This document shows, piece after piece, positions 1 to 8,616 of a stretch of 64,000 nt of DNA. The notes beneath the pieces were generated by a model. It ran no database searches, was not told the DNA's origin, and worked only from the letters and a program-made list of their open reading frames with translations. Where the stretch lies: positions 1 through 64,000 of the forward strand of contig NZ_BCUT01000006.1 in NCBI RefSeq assembly GCF_001591365.1, read 5' to 3'. Position 1 is the stretch's first letter, and every line of letters begins with the position of its first letter. The translations under genes and the position numbers were made by a program. This DNA comes from Variovorax paradoxus NBRC 15149. Its GTDB lineage: Bacteria; Pseudomonadota; Gammaproteobacteria; Burkholderiales; Burkholderiaceae_C.

Positions 1-169
1 CCCCGGAAAACAAAAAAACGCACCTCCCCCGTGCACACCAAACAGCCATCGCACCAGAACAAGGGTATTCACGGACAGGCTGGCTCCATGTTCGCCCCGG
101 TGCTGGTACTTCCTGGCTGGATGCGATGAGTGCAAAGTCGCTGCGAGATTCACCTACCGGAGAAACCCG

Positions 170-1183
170 ATGACCATGTCCCGCCGTCTCCCCCTGCAAC
201 TGGCCGTGCTCGCCACCACGCTGGCAGCCTTGTGCGGCAGCGCTTTTGCACAGCAGGCCAAGGAACTCACCTTCGCCCACCAGGACATGCTGGTCCCCCT
301 GCGCCTCGTCATGGAATCGGGCGAGGTCGAGAAAGCCACGGGCTACAAGATCAACTGGCGCATGTTCTCCGGCGGCGGCGACGTGATCCGCGCCATGGCG
401 TCGGGCGACGTGCAGATGGGCGAAACCGGCTCCAGCCCGCTCACGGCCGCGGCCAGCCAGGGGCAGGACATCAAGCTGTTCTGGATCTCGGCCGACATCG
501 CCAATGCCGAGGCGCTCATTGCGCGCAACGCGTCGGGCATCAACAGCATGAAGGACCTGGCCGGCAAGAAGGTGGCCACGCCGTTCGTCTCGACCGCGCA
601 CTACCAGCTCATGGCCGGCATGAAGATGGACGGCGTCGACCCCAGGAGCGTCAACGTGATGAACATGCGCCCGCCCGAGATCGCGGCGGCCTGGGAGCGC
701 GGCGACATCGACGCCACTTTCATCTGGGACCCGGTGCTCTCCAAGATCAAGGGTACGGGCAAGACCATCGCCACTTCGGGCAGCATCGGCAAGCGCGGCG
801 CGCCCACCTTCGAGGGCATCGTGGTCAACGCCAAGTGGGCCGCCGCCAACGAACCGTTCATGATCGCCTTCGTGAAGGCGCTGAACCGCGCGAACGAGGA
901 ATACAAGGCCAGCGGCAAGAGCTGGACGCCCGATTCGCCGCAGACCAAGGCAATGGCCAAGTGGACCAAGGCCGATCCGAAGGACGTGTCGGCCGCGATG
1001 GCGCTCTACAGCTTCCCGACCATGGCCGAGCAGGTCTCGCCCACCTGGCTGGGCGGCGGCGCGGCCAAGGCGATGGCGGGCACGGCGGCGTTCCTGAAGG
1101 AGCAGGGCCGGGTGCAGGAGGTCAAGCCCGACTACAGCGCCTTCGTGACCACGGCCTACGTCGAGAAAGCCATGGGGAAGTAA
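170..1183 (+). CDS. tauA: TauA-like sulfonate ABC transporter substrate-binding protein
   Basis: This 337-aa periplasmic receptor probably captures taurine or a related sulfonate for the TauBC transporter that follows. The first 28 residues are a Sec signal peptide ending in an AFAQQ cleavage region. The mature part has the TauA/SsuA/NMT1 pattern: a GGGDVIRAMASGDVQMGETG stretch near residue 70, then a WERGDIDATFIWDP segment near residue 180. A GGAGA ribosome site precedes the ATG at 170; a second ATG two codons later is equally possible. The gene is 5 nt upstream of the ATPase gene. Assignment to sulfonates rests on family resemblance and on the surrounding sulfonate genes; another small anion cannot be excluded. 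Confidence 0.8.
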   Translation: MTMSRRLPLQLAVLATTLAALCGSAFAQQAKELTFAHQDMLVPLRLVMESGEVEKATGYKINWRMFSGGGDVIRAMASGDVQMGETGSSPLTAAASQGQDIKLFWISADIANAEALIARNASGINSMKDLAGKKVATPFVSTAHYQLMAGMKMDGVDPRSVNVMNMRPPEIAAAWERGDIDATFIWDPVLSKIKGTGKTIATSGSIGKRGAPTFEGIVVNAKWAAANEPFMIAFVKALNRANEEYKASGKSWTPDSPQTKAMAKWTKADPKDVSAAMALYSFPTMAEQVSPTWLGGGAAKAMAGTAAFLKEQGRVQEVKPDYSAFVTTAYVEKAMGK

Positions 1184-1188
1184 GCCGC

Positions 1189-1977
1189 ATGCCCACGCTC
1201 GACATCCGCGACCTCACGGTCAACTACGCCGTCAAGGGCGGCACGCTGCAGGCGCTGGCGCCGGTCAACCTCACGATGCGCGACGGCGACTTCGTCGTGG
1301 CGCTCGGCGCCTCGGGCTGCGGCAAGACCACGCTGCTCAACAGCATTGCCGGCTTTCTGCCGCCTTCCACCGGCGACATCCTGCTCGACGGCAAGCCCGT
1401 GGTCGGCCCCGGCGCCGACCGCGGCGTGGTGTTCCAGAAGCATGCGCTGATGCCCTGGCTCAACGTGCGCGACAACGTGGCGCTGGGCCTGCGCCTGGCC
1501 GGCGCGGGCAAGGCCGAGCGCGACCGCGTCGCGGAAGAAAAGCTCGCGCTGGTGGGCCTGCAGCAGTACGCGGACCGCGCGGTGTACGAACTCTCTGGCG
1601 GCATGCAGCAGCGCGTGGGCATTGCGCGCGCGCTGGCCAGCGACCCGGCCGTGCTGCTCATGGACGAGCCCATGGGCGCGCTCGACGCGTTCACGCGCGA
1701 GCAGGTGCAGGAGATCCTGCTCAAGGCCTGGTCCAAGTCGAACAAGATGGTGTTCTTCATCACGCATTCGGTCGAGGAGGCGCTGTTCCTGGCCACCCGG
1801 CTGATCGTGATGAGCCCGAGCCCGGGGCGCATCTCGCACATCTACGACGAGGTTCCGTTCTCGCGCCAGTTCCTGTCGCACGGCGATTCGCGCAAGGTGA
1901 AGTCGGAGCCCGAATTCATCCGCATGCGCGAAGAGGTTCTTTCGATCATTCATCATCGCGAGGCTGCCCATGCCTGA
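1189..1977 (+). CDS. tauB: TauB-like ABC transporter ATP-binding protein
   Basis: A 262-aa cytoplasmic ATPase that drives sulfonate import. It has a Walker A motif GASGCGKTT near residue 40, the Q-loop FQKHALMPW near 83, the ABC signature LSGGMQQRVGIARAL near 134 and Walker B LLMDEPMGALD near 157, followed by an H-loop ITHSVEEAL. Length and motifs are typical of the nitrate/sulfonate/taurine (TauB/SsuB) family. An upstream extension of the frame overlaps tauA and is an antisense-like artefact, so the ATG 5 nt after the tauA stop was chosen. Its last 8 nt overlap the start of the permease gene, which suggests translational coupling. Confidence 0.85.
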   Translation: MPTLDIRDLTVNYAVKGGTLQALAPVNLTMRDGDFVVALGASGCGKTTLLNSIAGFLPPSTGDILLDGKPVVGPGADRGVVFQKHALMPWLNVRDNVALGLRLAGAGKAERDRVAEEKLALVGLQQYADRAVYELSGGMQQRVGIARALASDPAVLLMDEPMGALDAFTREQVQEILLKAWSKSNKMVFFITHSVEEALFLATRLIVMSPSPGRISHIYDEVPFSRQFLSHGDSRKVKSEPEFIRMREEVLSIIHHREAAHA

Positions 1978-2851
1978 GGCCACCATTGCAACGCCTGCCG
2001 CCATGACACCCCCTTCCAAGCCCGCCGCGCCGCCGCCGGTGGCGGCCGGCGCCAAGCTCAAGACCAGCGCCTTCAAGGTGCCGGGCGAGGGCTCGAGCGT
2101 GACCATCAGCGTGGTCACGGTGGTGGCGCTGGTCGCGCTGTGGTTCCTCGTGACCAACATGGGCTGGGTCAAGCCGCTGTTCCTGCCGACGCCGCAGGCG
2201 GTGTTCCAGCAGTTCTACGAATACCTCACCGGGCAGGCCAACGACAAGCCGCTGTGGCAGCACTTCCTCGCGAGCATGTTCCGCGTGTTCTCGGCGTTCC
2301 TGCTGGCCTGCATCACGGCCATTCCGGTGGGCATCGCGATGGGCATGAGCCGCTTCTGGCGCGGCATCTTCGATCCGCCGCTGGAGTTCTACCGGCCGCT
2401 GCCGCCGCTGGCCTACCTGCCGCTGATCATCATCTGGTTCGGCATCGACGAGCTGCCCAAGGTGCTGCTGATCTTTTTGAGCTGCTTCGCGCCGCTCGCG
2501 CTGGCCGCGCGCTCGGGCATGCGCAGCGCCTCGCAGGAGCAGATCAACGCCGCGTATTCGATGGGTGCGAGCTACATGCAGGTGATACGGCACGTCATAT
2601 TGCCGTCGGCGCTGCCCGACATCCTGGTGGGCATGCGCATTGCCATCGGCTTCGGCTGGACCACGCTGGTGGCCGCCGAGATGGTGGCGGCCAACATGGG
2701 CCTGGGCCAGATGGTGCTGAACGCGTCGAACTTCCTGCGCACCGACATCGTGATCATGGGCATCATCGTCATCGGCGTGGTGGCCTATCTGTTCGACCTG
2801 CTGATGCGGTGGCTCGAGCGGCGCCTGGTACCCTGGAAAGGGCGCATGTAG
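1970..2851 (+). CDS. tauC: TauC-like ABC transporter permease
   Basis: A 293-aa inner-membrane permease completing the importer. A proline/alanine-rich cytoplasmic head (about 45 residues) is followed by about six hydrophobic segments. The EAA coupling loop reads AAYSMGASYMQVIRHVILPSA, the form seen in SsuC/TauC proteins. The start overlaps tauB by 8 nt. The 3' end overlaps the convergent LysR gene by about 83 nt, which is unusual but both frames carry plausible protein ends. Substrate is inferred from the linked receptor and the neighbouring sulfonate genes. Confidence 0.83.
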   Translation: MPEATIATPAAMTPPSKPAAPPPVAAGAKLKTSAFKVPGEGSSVTISVVTVVALVALWFLVTNMGWVKPLFLPTPQAVFQQFYEYLTGQANDKPLWQHFLASMFRVFSAFLLACITAIPVGIAMGMSRFWRGIFDPPLEFYRPLPPLAYLPLIIIWFGIDELPKVLLIFLSCFAPLALAARSGMRSASQEQINAAYSMGASYMQVIRHVILPSALPDILVGMRIAIGFGWTTLVAAEMVAANMGLGQMVLNASNFLRTDIVIMGIIVIGVVAYLFDLLMRWLERRLVPWKGRM

Positions 2852-3815
2852 CAGCAGTAGCCACAGAAGAAGAGGGAGGAGAGGCCAGCACCTGCAGCGC
2901 GGGCGGCAGCGGCGGCATCGCGGGCGGATTGCCGTGCCGGGCCATCGACTGCTCCAGGAAGTCGAGCATGGTGCGCATCGCGGCGCTGTTGTGGCGGCGC
3001 TGCGAGTAGGCGGCATACAGCCAGTGGTCGCTCGGCATGTGCTCGCGCAGCACCGGCACCAGCGCGCCGCGCTCCAGGTGCGACTGCGCCAGCGGCTCGG
3101 GCACGTAGGCCACGCCCGCGCCGCGCAGCGCCAGCTCGATGAGCGCAACGGCGTCGTTGGCCTCCATGCGGCTGTGCACCGGCACCTCGACCGCCTTGCC
3201 GCCGGTCTCGAAGGGCAGGTGGGTGGTGGGCTTGGCCGAGTAGGTGAGCACGTCGTGGCGGCCCAGGTCTTCGGGCACCGCGGGAATGCCGCGCCGCGCC
3301 CAGTAGGCCGGGCTCGCGCAGACCACCATGTCGAAAGGCACCAGCCGGCGCACGATCAGGTTCATGTCGTCGATGCGCCCGCCCGTCAGGTGGATGTCGA
3401 TGCCTTCTTCGATCAGGTCGAGGTCGTCGTTGGTGAACACCAGGCTCACGTACACGTCGGGGTAGAGCTGGATGAACTCGGCGATCACGTCGGACAGCCA
3501 GCCCGCGATCAGCCCGTGCGGCGCGCTCATGCGAAGCCGCCCCTGCGGGTGCGAGCCGTGGGCCTGCAGGTCGTTGAGCGTGTTCTCGGCCATGGCCACC
3601 AGTTCGGTGCTGCGGTCGAGCAGCACCTGGCCGGCATCGGTCAGGCTCAGCGAACGGGTGGAGCGGTTGAGCAGGCGCACGCCGCTGCGCGTTTCGAGTT
3701 CCGCCACGTAGCGGCTGACCGTGGCTTTCGACATGCCGAGCGAAATGGCCGCGCGGGAGAAGCTGCGCCGGAACGCCACTTCGCGGAATGTTTTGATGAG
3801 ATCGAGGCCGTCCAT
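2769..3815 (-). CDS. LysR-family transcriptional regulator
   Basis: A 348-aa regulator with an N-terminal winged helix-turn-helix (residues 1-60, SFSRAAISLGMSKATVSRYV) and a LysR effector domain of the CrgA/DsdC type (about 90-295). The start is the ATG giving MDGLDLIKTF, a typical LysR beginning. The chain is about 45 residues longer than usual: a low-complexity tail rich in Ala, Ser, Pro and Arg runs into the convergent permease gene. It lies 68 nt downstream of the cytochrome gene on the same strand, so it may be the last gene of the 7.9-3.9 kb dehydrogenase operon or may act on the adjacent transporter. Ligand unknown. Confidence 0.8.
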   Translation of the reverse strand: MDGLDLIKTFREVAFRRSFSRAAISLGMSKATVSRYVAELETRSGVRLLNRSTRSLSLTDAGQVLLDRSTELVAMAENTLNDLQAHGSHPQGRLRMSAPHGLIAGWLSDVIAEFIQLYPDVYVSLVFTNDDLDLIEEGIDIHLTGGRIDDMNLIVRRLVPFDMVVCASPAYWARRGIPAVPEDLGRHDVLTYSAKPTTHLPFETGGKAVEVPVHSRMEANDAVALIELALRGAGVAYVPEPLAQSHLERGALVPVLREHMPSDHWLYAAYSQRRHNSAAMRTMLDFLEQSMARHGNPPAMPPLPPALQVLASPPSSSVATAATCALSRVPGAARATASAGRTDRPPRR

Positions 3816-3883
3816 GATGGGCGCATTGTTCCAGCATCGGGGGTGGGGCCGCGGGCCGTAGGGGCATCCCCCGTTTTTCCTCC

Positions 3884-5194
3884 CTAGCGCGTGCGCTGCT
3901 TCGCCACGAACTCCGGGGTCACCGCTGCGCCCTGCTTGTTCCCGAATTGCGCGATGACGTAGTTGGCGAGCGCCGCGACCTCGGTGTCCGTGTAGGCCTT
4001 GCCGAACGCCGGCATGTAGACCTCCTGGTCGCGCACGCGCATCTTCACGCCCTGCAGGATCATCTGCGTGACATTGGCGCCGTCCGGGTCGTTCACGCCG
4101 CGCGTCCCCAGCAGCGACGCGTTGGCGCTCTGCTGGCCTTGTCCGTTCCACTGGTGGCAGCTCGCGCACGCCGCGGCGAAGAGCCGCAGCCCCTGCTCGT
4201 GGCCTTCGGCCGTGCTGGTGGCGGGCGCTGCCGCGCTCGCGGCCACGGCCCATGGCGCCTTCGCATCGATTTCGATCGGGTTCTTGCCGGCCTTCGCGGG
4301 CACCGTGCGCAGGTAGCTCACGAGCGCCGAGGCGTCCTCCGGCTTCAGGTACTGCAGGCTGTGCTCCACCGCCTCGCCCATCGGCCCCGAGGCCGAGCCG
4401 CGGCCCGCTGCGTGGCCGGTCGTCAGGTACGAGGCAACCTCGGCATCGCTCCAGGCGCCGATGCCGTGCTTCGCGTCCGACGTGATGTTGTAGGCGCGCC
4501 AGCCCTGGATCGATTCGCCCGCGAGGTTGTTGTCCGCATCCATCGCGAAGGCGAAGTTGCGCGGCGTGTGGCATTCCGCGCAGTGGCCGAGCGCCGTGGC
4601 AAGGTACTTGCCCTGGTTCCACGCGGGCGGCTTCGATGCATCGGCCTCGAAGCGGCTGCTCTTGAAGAAGGCCGCGTTCCACAAGCCCATCGCCCAGCGC
4701 TGGTTGAACGGAAAGCCCAGGTCGGCCTCCCGGTTCGGCTGGCTCACCTTGGGCAGGCTGAACAGGTAGGCCTTGATCGCGAGCACGTCATTGCGGCTCA
4801 GCGCGGTGTACGAGGTATACGGGAACGCCGGGTACAGGCGTTTTCCGTCCGCGCGCACGCCGTCGTGCAGCGCGCGCACGAAGTCGTCGTCGCTCCATTT
4901 GCCGATGCCCGTTTCCGGGTCCGCGGTGATGTTCGACGAGTAGATCGTGCCGAAAGGCAGCACGAAGGGCAGGCCGCCCGCGAAGGGCTGCCCCTTGCCG
5001 CCGGGCACGGTGTGGCATGCGATGCAGTCGGCCGCCTTGGTGAGGTATTCGCCGCGCACGAGCAGCGCCGCATTGGCGGGCGCGCCGGCCAGCACCGGCG
5101 CCTCGCCTTCGGACTTGTCGCTGCGGTTCAGGAAGAAATACAGCGCCGCACCCACGACGAACACCGCCACCAGCAGGTTGAACAGCCGCTTCAT
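3884..5194 (-). CDS. triheme cytochrome c subunit of a molybdopterin dehydrogenase
   Basis: A 436-aa membrane-anchored periplasmic cytochrome that should accept electrons from the molybdopterin subunit encoded just upstream. An N-terminal anchor (residues 5-21) is followed by three c-type heme sites: C57-IAC-H61, C205-AEC-H209 and C343-ASC-H347. The arrangement matches the cytochrome subunit of alcohol dehydrogenases and of IorAB-type aldehyde/isoquinoline oxidoreductases. An AAGGAG ribosome site precedes the ATG, and that ATG overlaps the stop of the preceding gene as ATGA. Electrons presumably pass on to the respiratory chain. Confidence 0.87.
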   Translation of the reverse strand: MKRLFNLLVAVFVVGAALYFFLNRSDKSEGEAPVLAGAPANAALLVRGEYLTKAADCIACHTVPGGKGQPFAGGLPFVLPFGTIYSSNITADPETGIGKWSDDDFVRALHDGVRADGKRLYPAFPYTSYTALSRNDVLAIKAYLFSLPKVSQPNREADLGFPFNQRWAMGLWNAAFFKSSRFEADASKPPAWNQGKYLATALGHCAECHTPRNFAFAMDADNNLAGESIQGWRAYNITSDAKHGIGAWSDAEVASYLTTGHAAGRGSASGPMGEAVEHSLQYLKPEDASALVSYLRTVPAKAGKNPIEIDAKAPWAVAASAAAPATSTAEGHEQGLRLFAAACASCHQWNGQGQQSANASLLGTRGVNDPDGANVTQMILQGVKMRVRDQEVYMPAFGKAYTDTEVAALANYVIAQFGNKQGAAVTPEFVAKQRTR

Positions 5195-7440
5195 GCTGCA
5201 CTCCTTGCGCCGAGCCCGGAGGGCCCCGCATCGGCGATCTTCTTCTTCAGCGCCTCCTTGTCCTGCGCCAGCAGTGCGCGGTTCACCGGCAGCGCGCGCA
5301 GCCGCACGCCCGTCGCCGCGAAGATCGCGTTGGCCAGCGCCGGCGCGGCGATGGCGGTGCCGACTTCGCCAAGCCCGCCGGGCGCTTCGCCGCTCTTCAC
5401 GGTGTGGACCTCGACCGTCGGCGCCTCGTTGATGCGCAGCATCCGGTAGTCGTGGAAGTTGCTCTGCTCGATGGCCCCCTCGCGCAGCGTGATCTCGCTG
5501 AAGAGCGCCGCGCTCAGCCCGAACAGCAGCCCGCCCTGGATCTGCGCCTCGATGGAGCCTGTGTTCACGGCAATGCCGCAATCGACCGCGACCACCGCGC
5601 GCCGCATGCGCACTTCGCCCTGCGGCGTGACCTCGGCCTCGACGATGGCGCACACGCGGCTGCCGAAGGCATCGCCCACGGCCACGCCGCGCCCGACGCG
5701 CGCCGCCAGCGCGCCCTGGCCCCAGCCGATCTTGCCGGCCGCCAGGTCGAGCACCGCGAGCGTGCGCGGGTTCTTCTTCAGCATGGCGCGCCGGTAGGCC
5801 ACGGGGTCTTTCTTCGCGCGGTGCGCGAGCTCGTCGATGAAGCTCTCCATCACGAAGAGGTTGTGCGTCGGCCCCACGCCGCGCCACCAGCCGACGTTCA
5901 GGCCCGCCGGCATGTCGTGCCGCACCCACTCGACCTTGAGGTTCGGCAGGTCGTAGCAAGGTTCGGCGACGCATTCGATCAGGTCGCTGTCCATGCCGTC
6001 CTTGCCCATGAAGGCGGGGGCCCAGCGGCCCAGCACCGTGCCGCCCGCGATGCGGTCGCCGAACCAGAGGATCTGGCCGTCGCCGTCGACCACGGCCGAG
6101 ATGTCGTCGTGGTACATCGGGCGCACGATGTCGTGGCGGATGTCTTCCTCGCGCGTCCATACCACCTTGAGCGGGTAGGGCACCTGCTTGGCGAAGGCCA
6201 CGGCCTGCTCGACCGAATCGGTCTCCAGCCGGCGGCCGAAGCCGCCGCCCAGGTACTGGTTGTGCAGCACGACCTTGTCTTCGGCAACGCCCGCGATCTT
6301 GGCCGCGGCGCTCACGCAGCGCGTCGGCACCTGCGTGCCGACCCAGATCTCGCACTGGTCGGGCCGCACGTGCACCGTGGTGTTGAGCGGCTCCATCGTG
6401 GCGTGGGCCAGCATCGGCAGGTCGTAGGTGGCCTGCACCAGCGTGCCTTCGGGCCGCTTGCCGGTTTCCTTGCCGACGATGGCCTTGTCCTTGGCCAGCG
6501 CGTTGGCCAGCGACGCGCGCAACTGCTGCGTCGTGAGCGCGGCGTTCTGCCCCGGCGTCCACTGCACCTTCAATGCATCGAGTCCGCGCTTCGCGGCCCA
6601 GAAATGCTCGCCCACCACGGCCACCGCGTCCTTGATGCGCAGCACGTCGACCACGCCGGGAATCGCCCGCGCCGCCTTGTCGTCCACCGAGGCCAGCACG
6701 CCTCCGAGCGTGGGGCAGGCCCTGACCGTGGCCACCTTCATGCCCGGCAGGCGCACGTCGATGCCGAATTGCGTGGAGCCGTCGACCTTGCCGGCCGAAT
6801 CGACGCGCCGCAGGGGCTGGCCGATCAGCTTGAAATCCTTCGGCTCCTTCAGCGTCACCTTTTCCGGCATCGGCAATTTGGCAGCGGCACCGGCGAGTGC
6901 GCCGAAACCGAGCTGCTGCCCCGAAGGCGCATGGCTCACCACGCCGCGCGCGACCGTGCAGCCCGCGGGGTCGACCTTCCACTGCGCGGCGGCGGCGCCC
7001 ACCAGCAGCGTGCGCGCCACCGCGCCCGCCTCGCGCAGCACGCCGTAGGTGCCGCGCGTGCTGGTCGAGCCGCCGGTGATCTGGCCGCCGAGCAGCGGCA
7101 TGCCGTAGAGCGCTTCGCTCGGCGGCGAATGTTCCACGCGCACCTGGTCGAGCTCGACGCCCAGTTCCTCGGCCAGCAGCATCGCCGAGCCGGTGTAGAT
7201 TGCCTGGCCCATCTCGGCCATCGGCATCACGAGGCGCACGCCGCCGTCGGCATCGATGCGGACAAAGGCATTCGGCGCGAATGCCGGGCTGCCGTCCGCG
7301 AGCGCGGCGGCCGCGTCGCCCGGCTGCTGCCTGGGGCTGATCGCGGCAAAGGCCTTGCCCGCGCCGAACCAGGTGAAGGCCAGCGCCAGGCCGCCGGCCT
7401 GCAGCGCGCTGCGCCGGCTGATGCCTGCGGCGGGCTTCAC
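5191..7440 (-). CDS. xanthine dehydrogenase-family molybdopterin-binding subunit (IorB/aldehyde oxidase type)
   Basis: A 749-aa catalytic subunit of a molybdenum hydroxylase. The N-terminus has a single twin-arginine signal (SRRSALQAGGLALAF), so the enzyme is probably exported folded. The body contains the paired MoCo-binding domains, with QNQYLGGGFGRRLE-like and GGGFGR signatures in the first and EVGTAIAAPALANAIF near the C-terminus. The start is taken as GTG at 7440, because it overlaps the stop of the iron-sulfur gene as GTGA; the frame is open further upstream only because of base composition. Family members oxidise aldehydes or N-heterocycles such as isoquinoline. The substrate here is unknown, although an aldehyde derived from sulfonates is conceivable. 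Confidence 0.82.
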   Translation of the reverse strand: MKPAAGISRRSALQAGGLALAFTWFGAGKAFAAISPRQQPGDAAAALADGSPAFAPNAFVRIDADGGVRLVMPMAEMGQAIYTGSAMLLAEELGVELDQVRVEHSPPSEALYGMPLLGGQITGGSTSTRGTYGVLREAGAVARTLLVGAAAAQWKVDPAGCTVARGVVSHAPSGQQLGFGALAGAAAKLPMPEKVTLKEPKDFKLIGQPLRRVDSAGKVDGSTQFGIDVRLPGMKVATVRACPTLGGVLASVDDKAARAIPGVVDVLRIKDAVAVVGEHFWAAKRGLDALKVQWTPGQNAALTTQQLRASLANALAKDKAIVGKETGKRPEGTLVQATYDLPMLAHATMEPLNTTVHVRPDQCEIWVGTQVPTRCVSAAAKIAGVAEDKVVLHNQYLGGGFGRRLETDSVEQAVAFAKQVPYPLKVVWTREEDIRHDIVRPMYHDDISAVVDGDGQILWFGDRIAGGTVLGRWAPAFMGKDGMDSDLIECVAEPCYDLPNLKVEWVRHDMPAGLNVGWWRGVGPTHNLFVMESFIDELAHRAKKDPVAYRRAMLKKNPRTLAVLDLAAGKIGWGQGALAARVGRGVAVGDAFGSRVCAIVEAEVTPQGEVRMRRAVVAVDCGIAVNTGSIEAQIQGGLLFGLSAALFSEITLREGAIEQSNFHDYRMLRINEAPTVEVHTVKSGEAPGGLGEVGTAIAAPALANAIFAATGVRLRALPVNRALLAQDKEALKKKIADAGPSGLGARSAA

Positions 7441-7940
7441 GATGCGCTCCTGGCCGGCATGGCAACCACCGACTGCAGCACCTCGGCCTTGCCGGTCGCG
7501 GCCTGCTTGATGGCCGCGCGGATCCGCGAGTAGGTACAGCACCGGCAGACGTTGCCCGCCATGGCCAGGTCGATGTCGGCATCGCTCGGGTTGGGCGTGC
7601 GCTGGATCAGCGCGGCCGCCGACATGATCTGGCCGGACTGGCAGTAGCCGCACTGCACCACGTCGACGTCGAGCCAGGCTTTCTGGATGCTCTTGCCCGC
7701 AGGGGTCTGCGAGACGGCTTCGATGGTGGTGATGGCCTTCTTGCCGATCGAGCCGACCGGCAGCACGCACGAGCGCACGGGCTGGCCGTCGAGGTGCACG
7801 GTGCAGGCGCCGCACTGGGCGATGCCGCAACCGAACTTGGTGCCGGTCAGGCCGACGATGTCGCGCAATGCCCAGAGCAGGGGCATGTCCTCGGGCGCGT
7901 TGACGGCAACGGACTGGCCGTTGATGTTGAGATCGATCAT
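7437..7940 (-). CDS. [2Fe-2S] subunit of molybdenum hydroxylase (IorA type)
   Basis: A 167-aa small subunit that relays electrons from the molybdopterin site. The N-terminal plant-ferredoxin fold has the cluster ligands in FGCGIAQCGACTVHLDG, and the C-terminal four-helix domain holds the second cluster in QCGYCQSGQ and GNVCRCCTY. It is the first gene of a three-gene operon ([2Fe-2S], molybdopterin, cytochrome c) with 4-nt overlaps throughout. There is no FAD subunit, so electrons must leave through the cytochrome, as in isoquinoline 1-oxidoreductase and nicotinate-type enzymes. The final cluster motif reads CRCC rather than the commoner CRCG or CRCT. Confidence 0.87.
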   Translation of the reverse strand: MIDLNINGQSVAVNAPEDMPLLWALRDIVGLTGTKFGCGIAQCGACTVHLDGQPVRSCVLPVGSIGKKAITTIEAVSQTPAGKSIQKAWLDVDVVQCGYCQSGQIMSAAALIQRTPNPSDADIDLAMAGNVCRCCTYSRIRAAIKQAATGKAEVLQSVVAMPARSAS

Positions 7941-8126
7941 GGGCCCTGCCTTTTCTCTGGGGTTCGCCGTGGGTGGCAGCGAACCATAGCGCGACTTCGG
8001 AAAGCGCGCTTGGCGGGCAGGGCAGCGATCGACCGGGTTGCCCGGACTTCATCGACGGGTGCTCATCGAACGCACCCGAAGGTATTCATCGCCGTGCGGA
8101 GACGGCGGCCGAGACCCGCGAAAGTC
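7941..8126. other. intergenic region upstream of the dehydrogenase operon
   Basis: This 186-nt stretch separates the start of the [2Fe-2S] gene from the stop of the DUF1059 gene. It must hold the operon promoter. No clear hairpin, operator or RNA gene was recognised in it. Confidence 0.4.
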
Positions 8127-8348
8127 TCAGGCGGGGGTCGCCTGCGCAGGCGCCTGCAGCGGCGGCGTGCCGGTCTTGAACATGCTTGCGAGCTGCGCGC
8201 GCAATTCCGGCGTGTCGGCGTGGCCGTGGACGGCCACGGCGTGCTGGATGGCGGCATCGAGCAGTTCGCTCTCGCTATCGGCGGAGAGCGCGACACTGCA
8301 GTTCATCGTGCTTGGAAACTCGCGGCAGTCGATGTATTGGCGTGACAT
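8127..8348 (-). CDS. DUF1059-family small protein
   Basis: A 73-aa soluble protein. The pattern CREFPSTMNCSVALSAD then AAIQHAVAVHGHADTPEL is the hallmark of DUF1059: a Cys-containing N-terminal strand followed by a helix with a conserved H-A-V-x-x-H-G. Nothing is known here about its function; the Cys and His residues could bind a metal or take part in redox. It has its own promoter region upstream (8349-8616) and is transcribed divergently from the regulator at 8617. A 24-residue alanine/proline-rich tail ends the protein. Confidence 0.75.
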   Translation of the reverse strand: MSRQYIDCREFPSTMNCSVALSADSESELLDAAIQHAVAVHGHADTPELRAQLASMFKTGTPPLQAPAQATPA

Positions 8349-8576
8349 GGTGGCTCCTGGAATGCCCTTTCGGGCGTGATTCGAAGGCCAGGCCGGCCGG
8401 CAGGGGCCGGCTGGGGGCTACCCATGCAGGCGTCAAACCGTGTTTCGTCGATGGCCATGTGTATCCCCGCCGCCGGCAGGCGGCCTGCGCGCCCCGTGTC
8501 TGCCTATACTGCTTTGGTGGTGAACTTTGGTGGCAAAGGGCCTGCGAGCATCCTGCGTCTCGATGCGTGCAGGCGC

Positions 8577-8596
8577 CATACGCAGCAATGCGTATG
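8577..8596. promoter_or_regulatory. perfect inverted repeat upstream of the LuxR-type regulator
   Basis: CATACGCA and TGCGTATG form 8-bp perfect arms around a 4-nt centre, ending 20 nt before the ATG of the HTH protein. Such a short-loop palindrome at this place could be an autoregulatory operator or an mRNA hairpin over the 5' leader. This is a positional inference only. Confidence 0.45.
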
Positions 8597-8616
8597 CACC
8601 GTGAAAGGGGCATGCC

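Noticed and set aside
130..1977. Possible fusion of the TauA and TauB genes in one frame
   Set aside because: The upstream half of this frame is out of phase with tauA and reads as low-complexity sequence; tauA and tauB are separate genes 5 nt apart.
5404..7533. 700-codon plus-strand frame opposite the molybdopterin gene
   Set aside because: Shadow of the minus-strand gene with the same skewed composition; no ribosome site or domain.
3884..7582. Possible fusion of cytochrome c to the molybdopterin subunit
   Set aside because: The upstream half of the frame is a shadow; ATGA and GTGA overlaps define three distinct genes.
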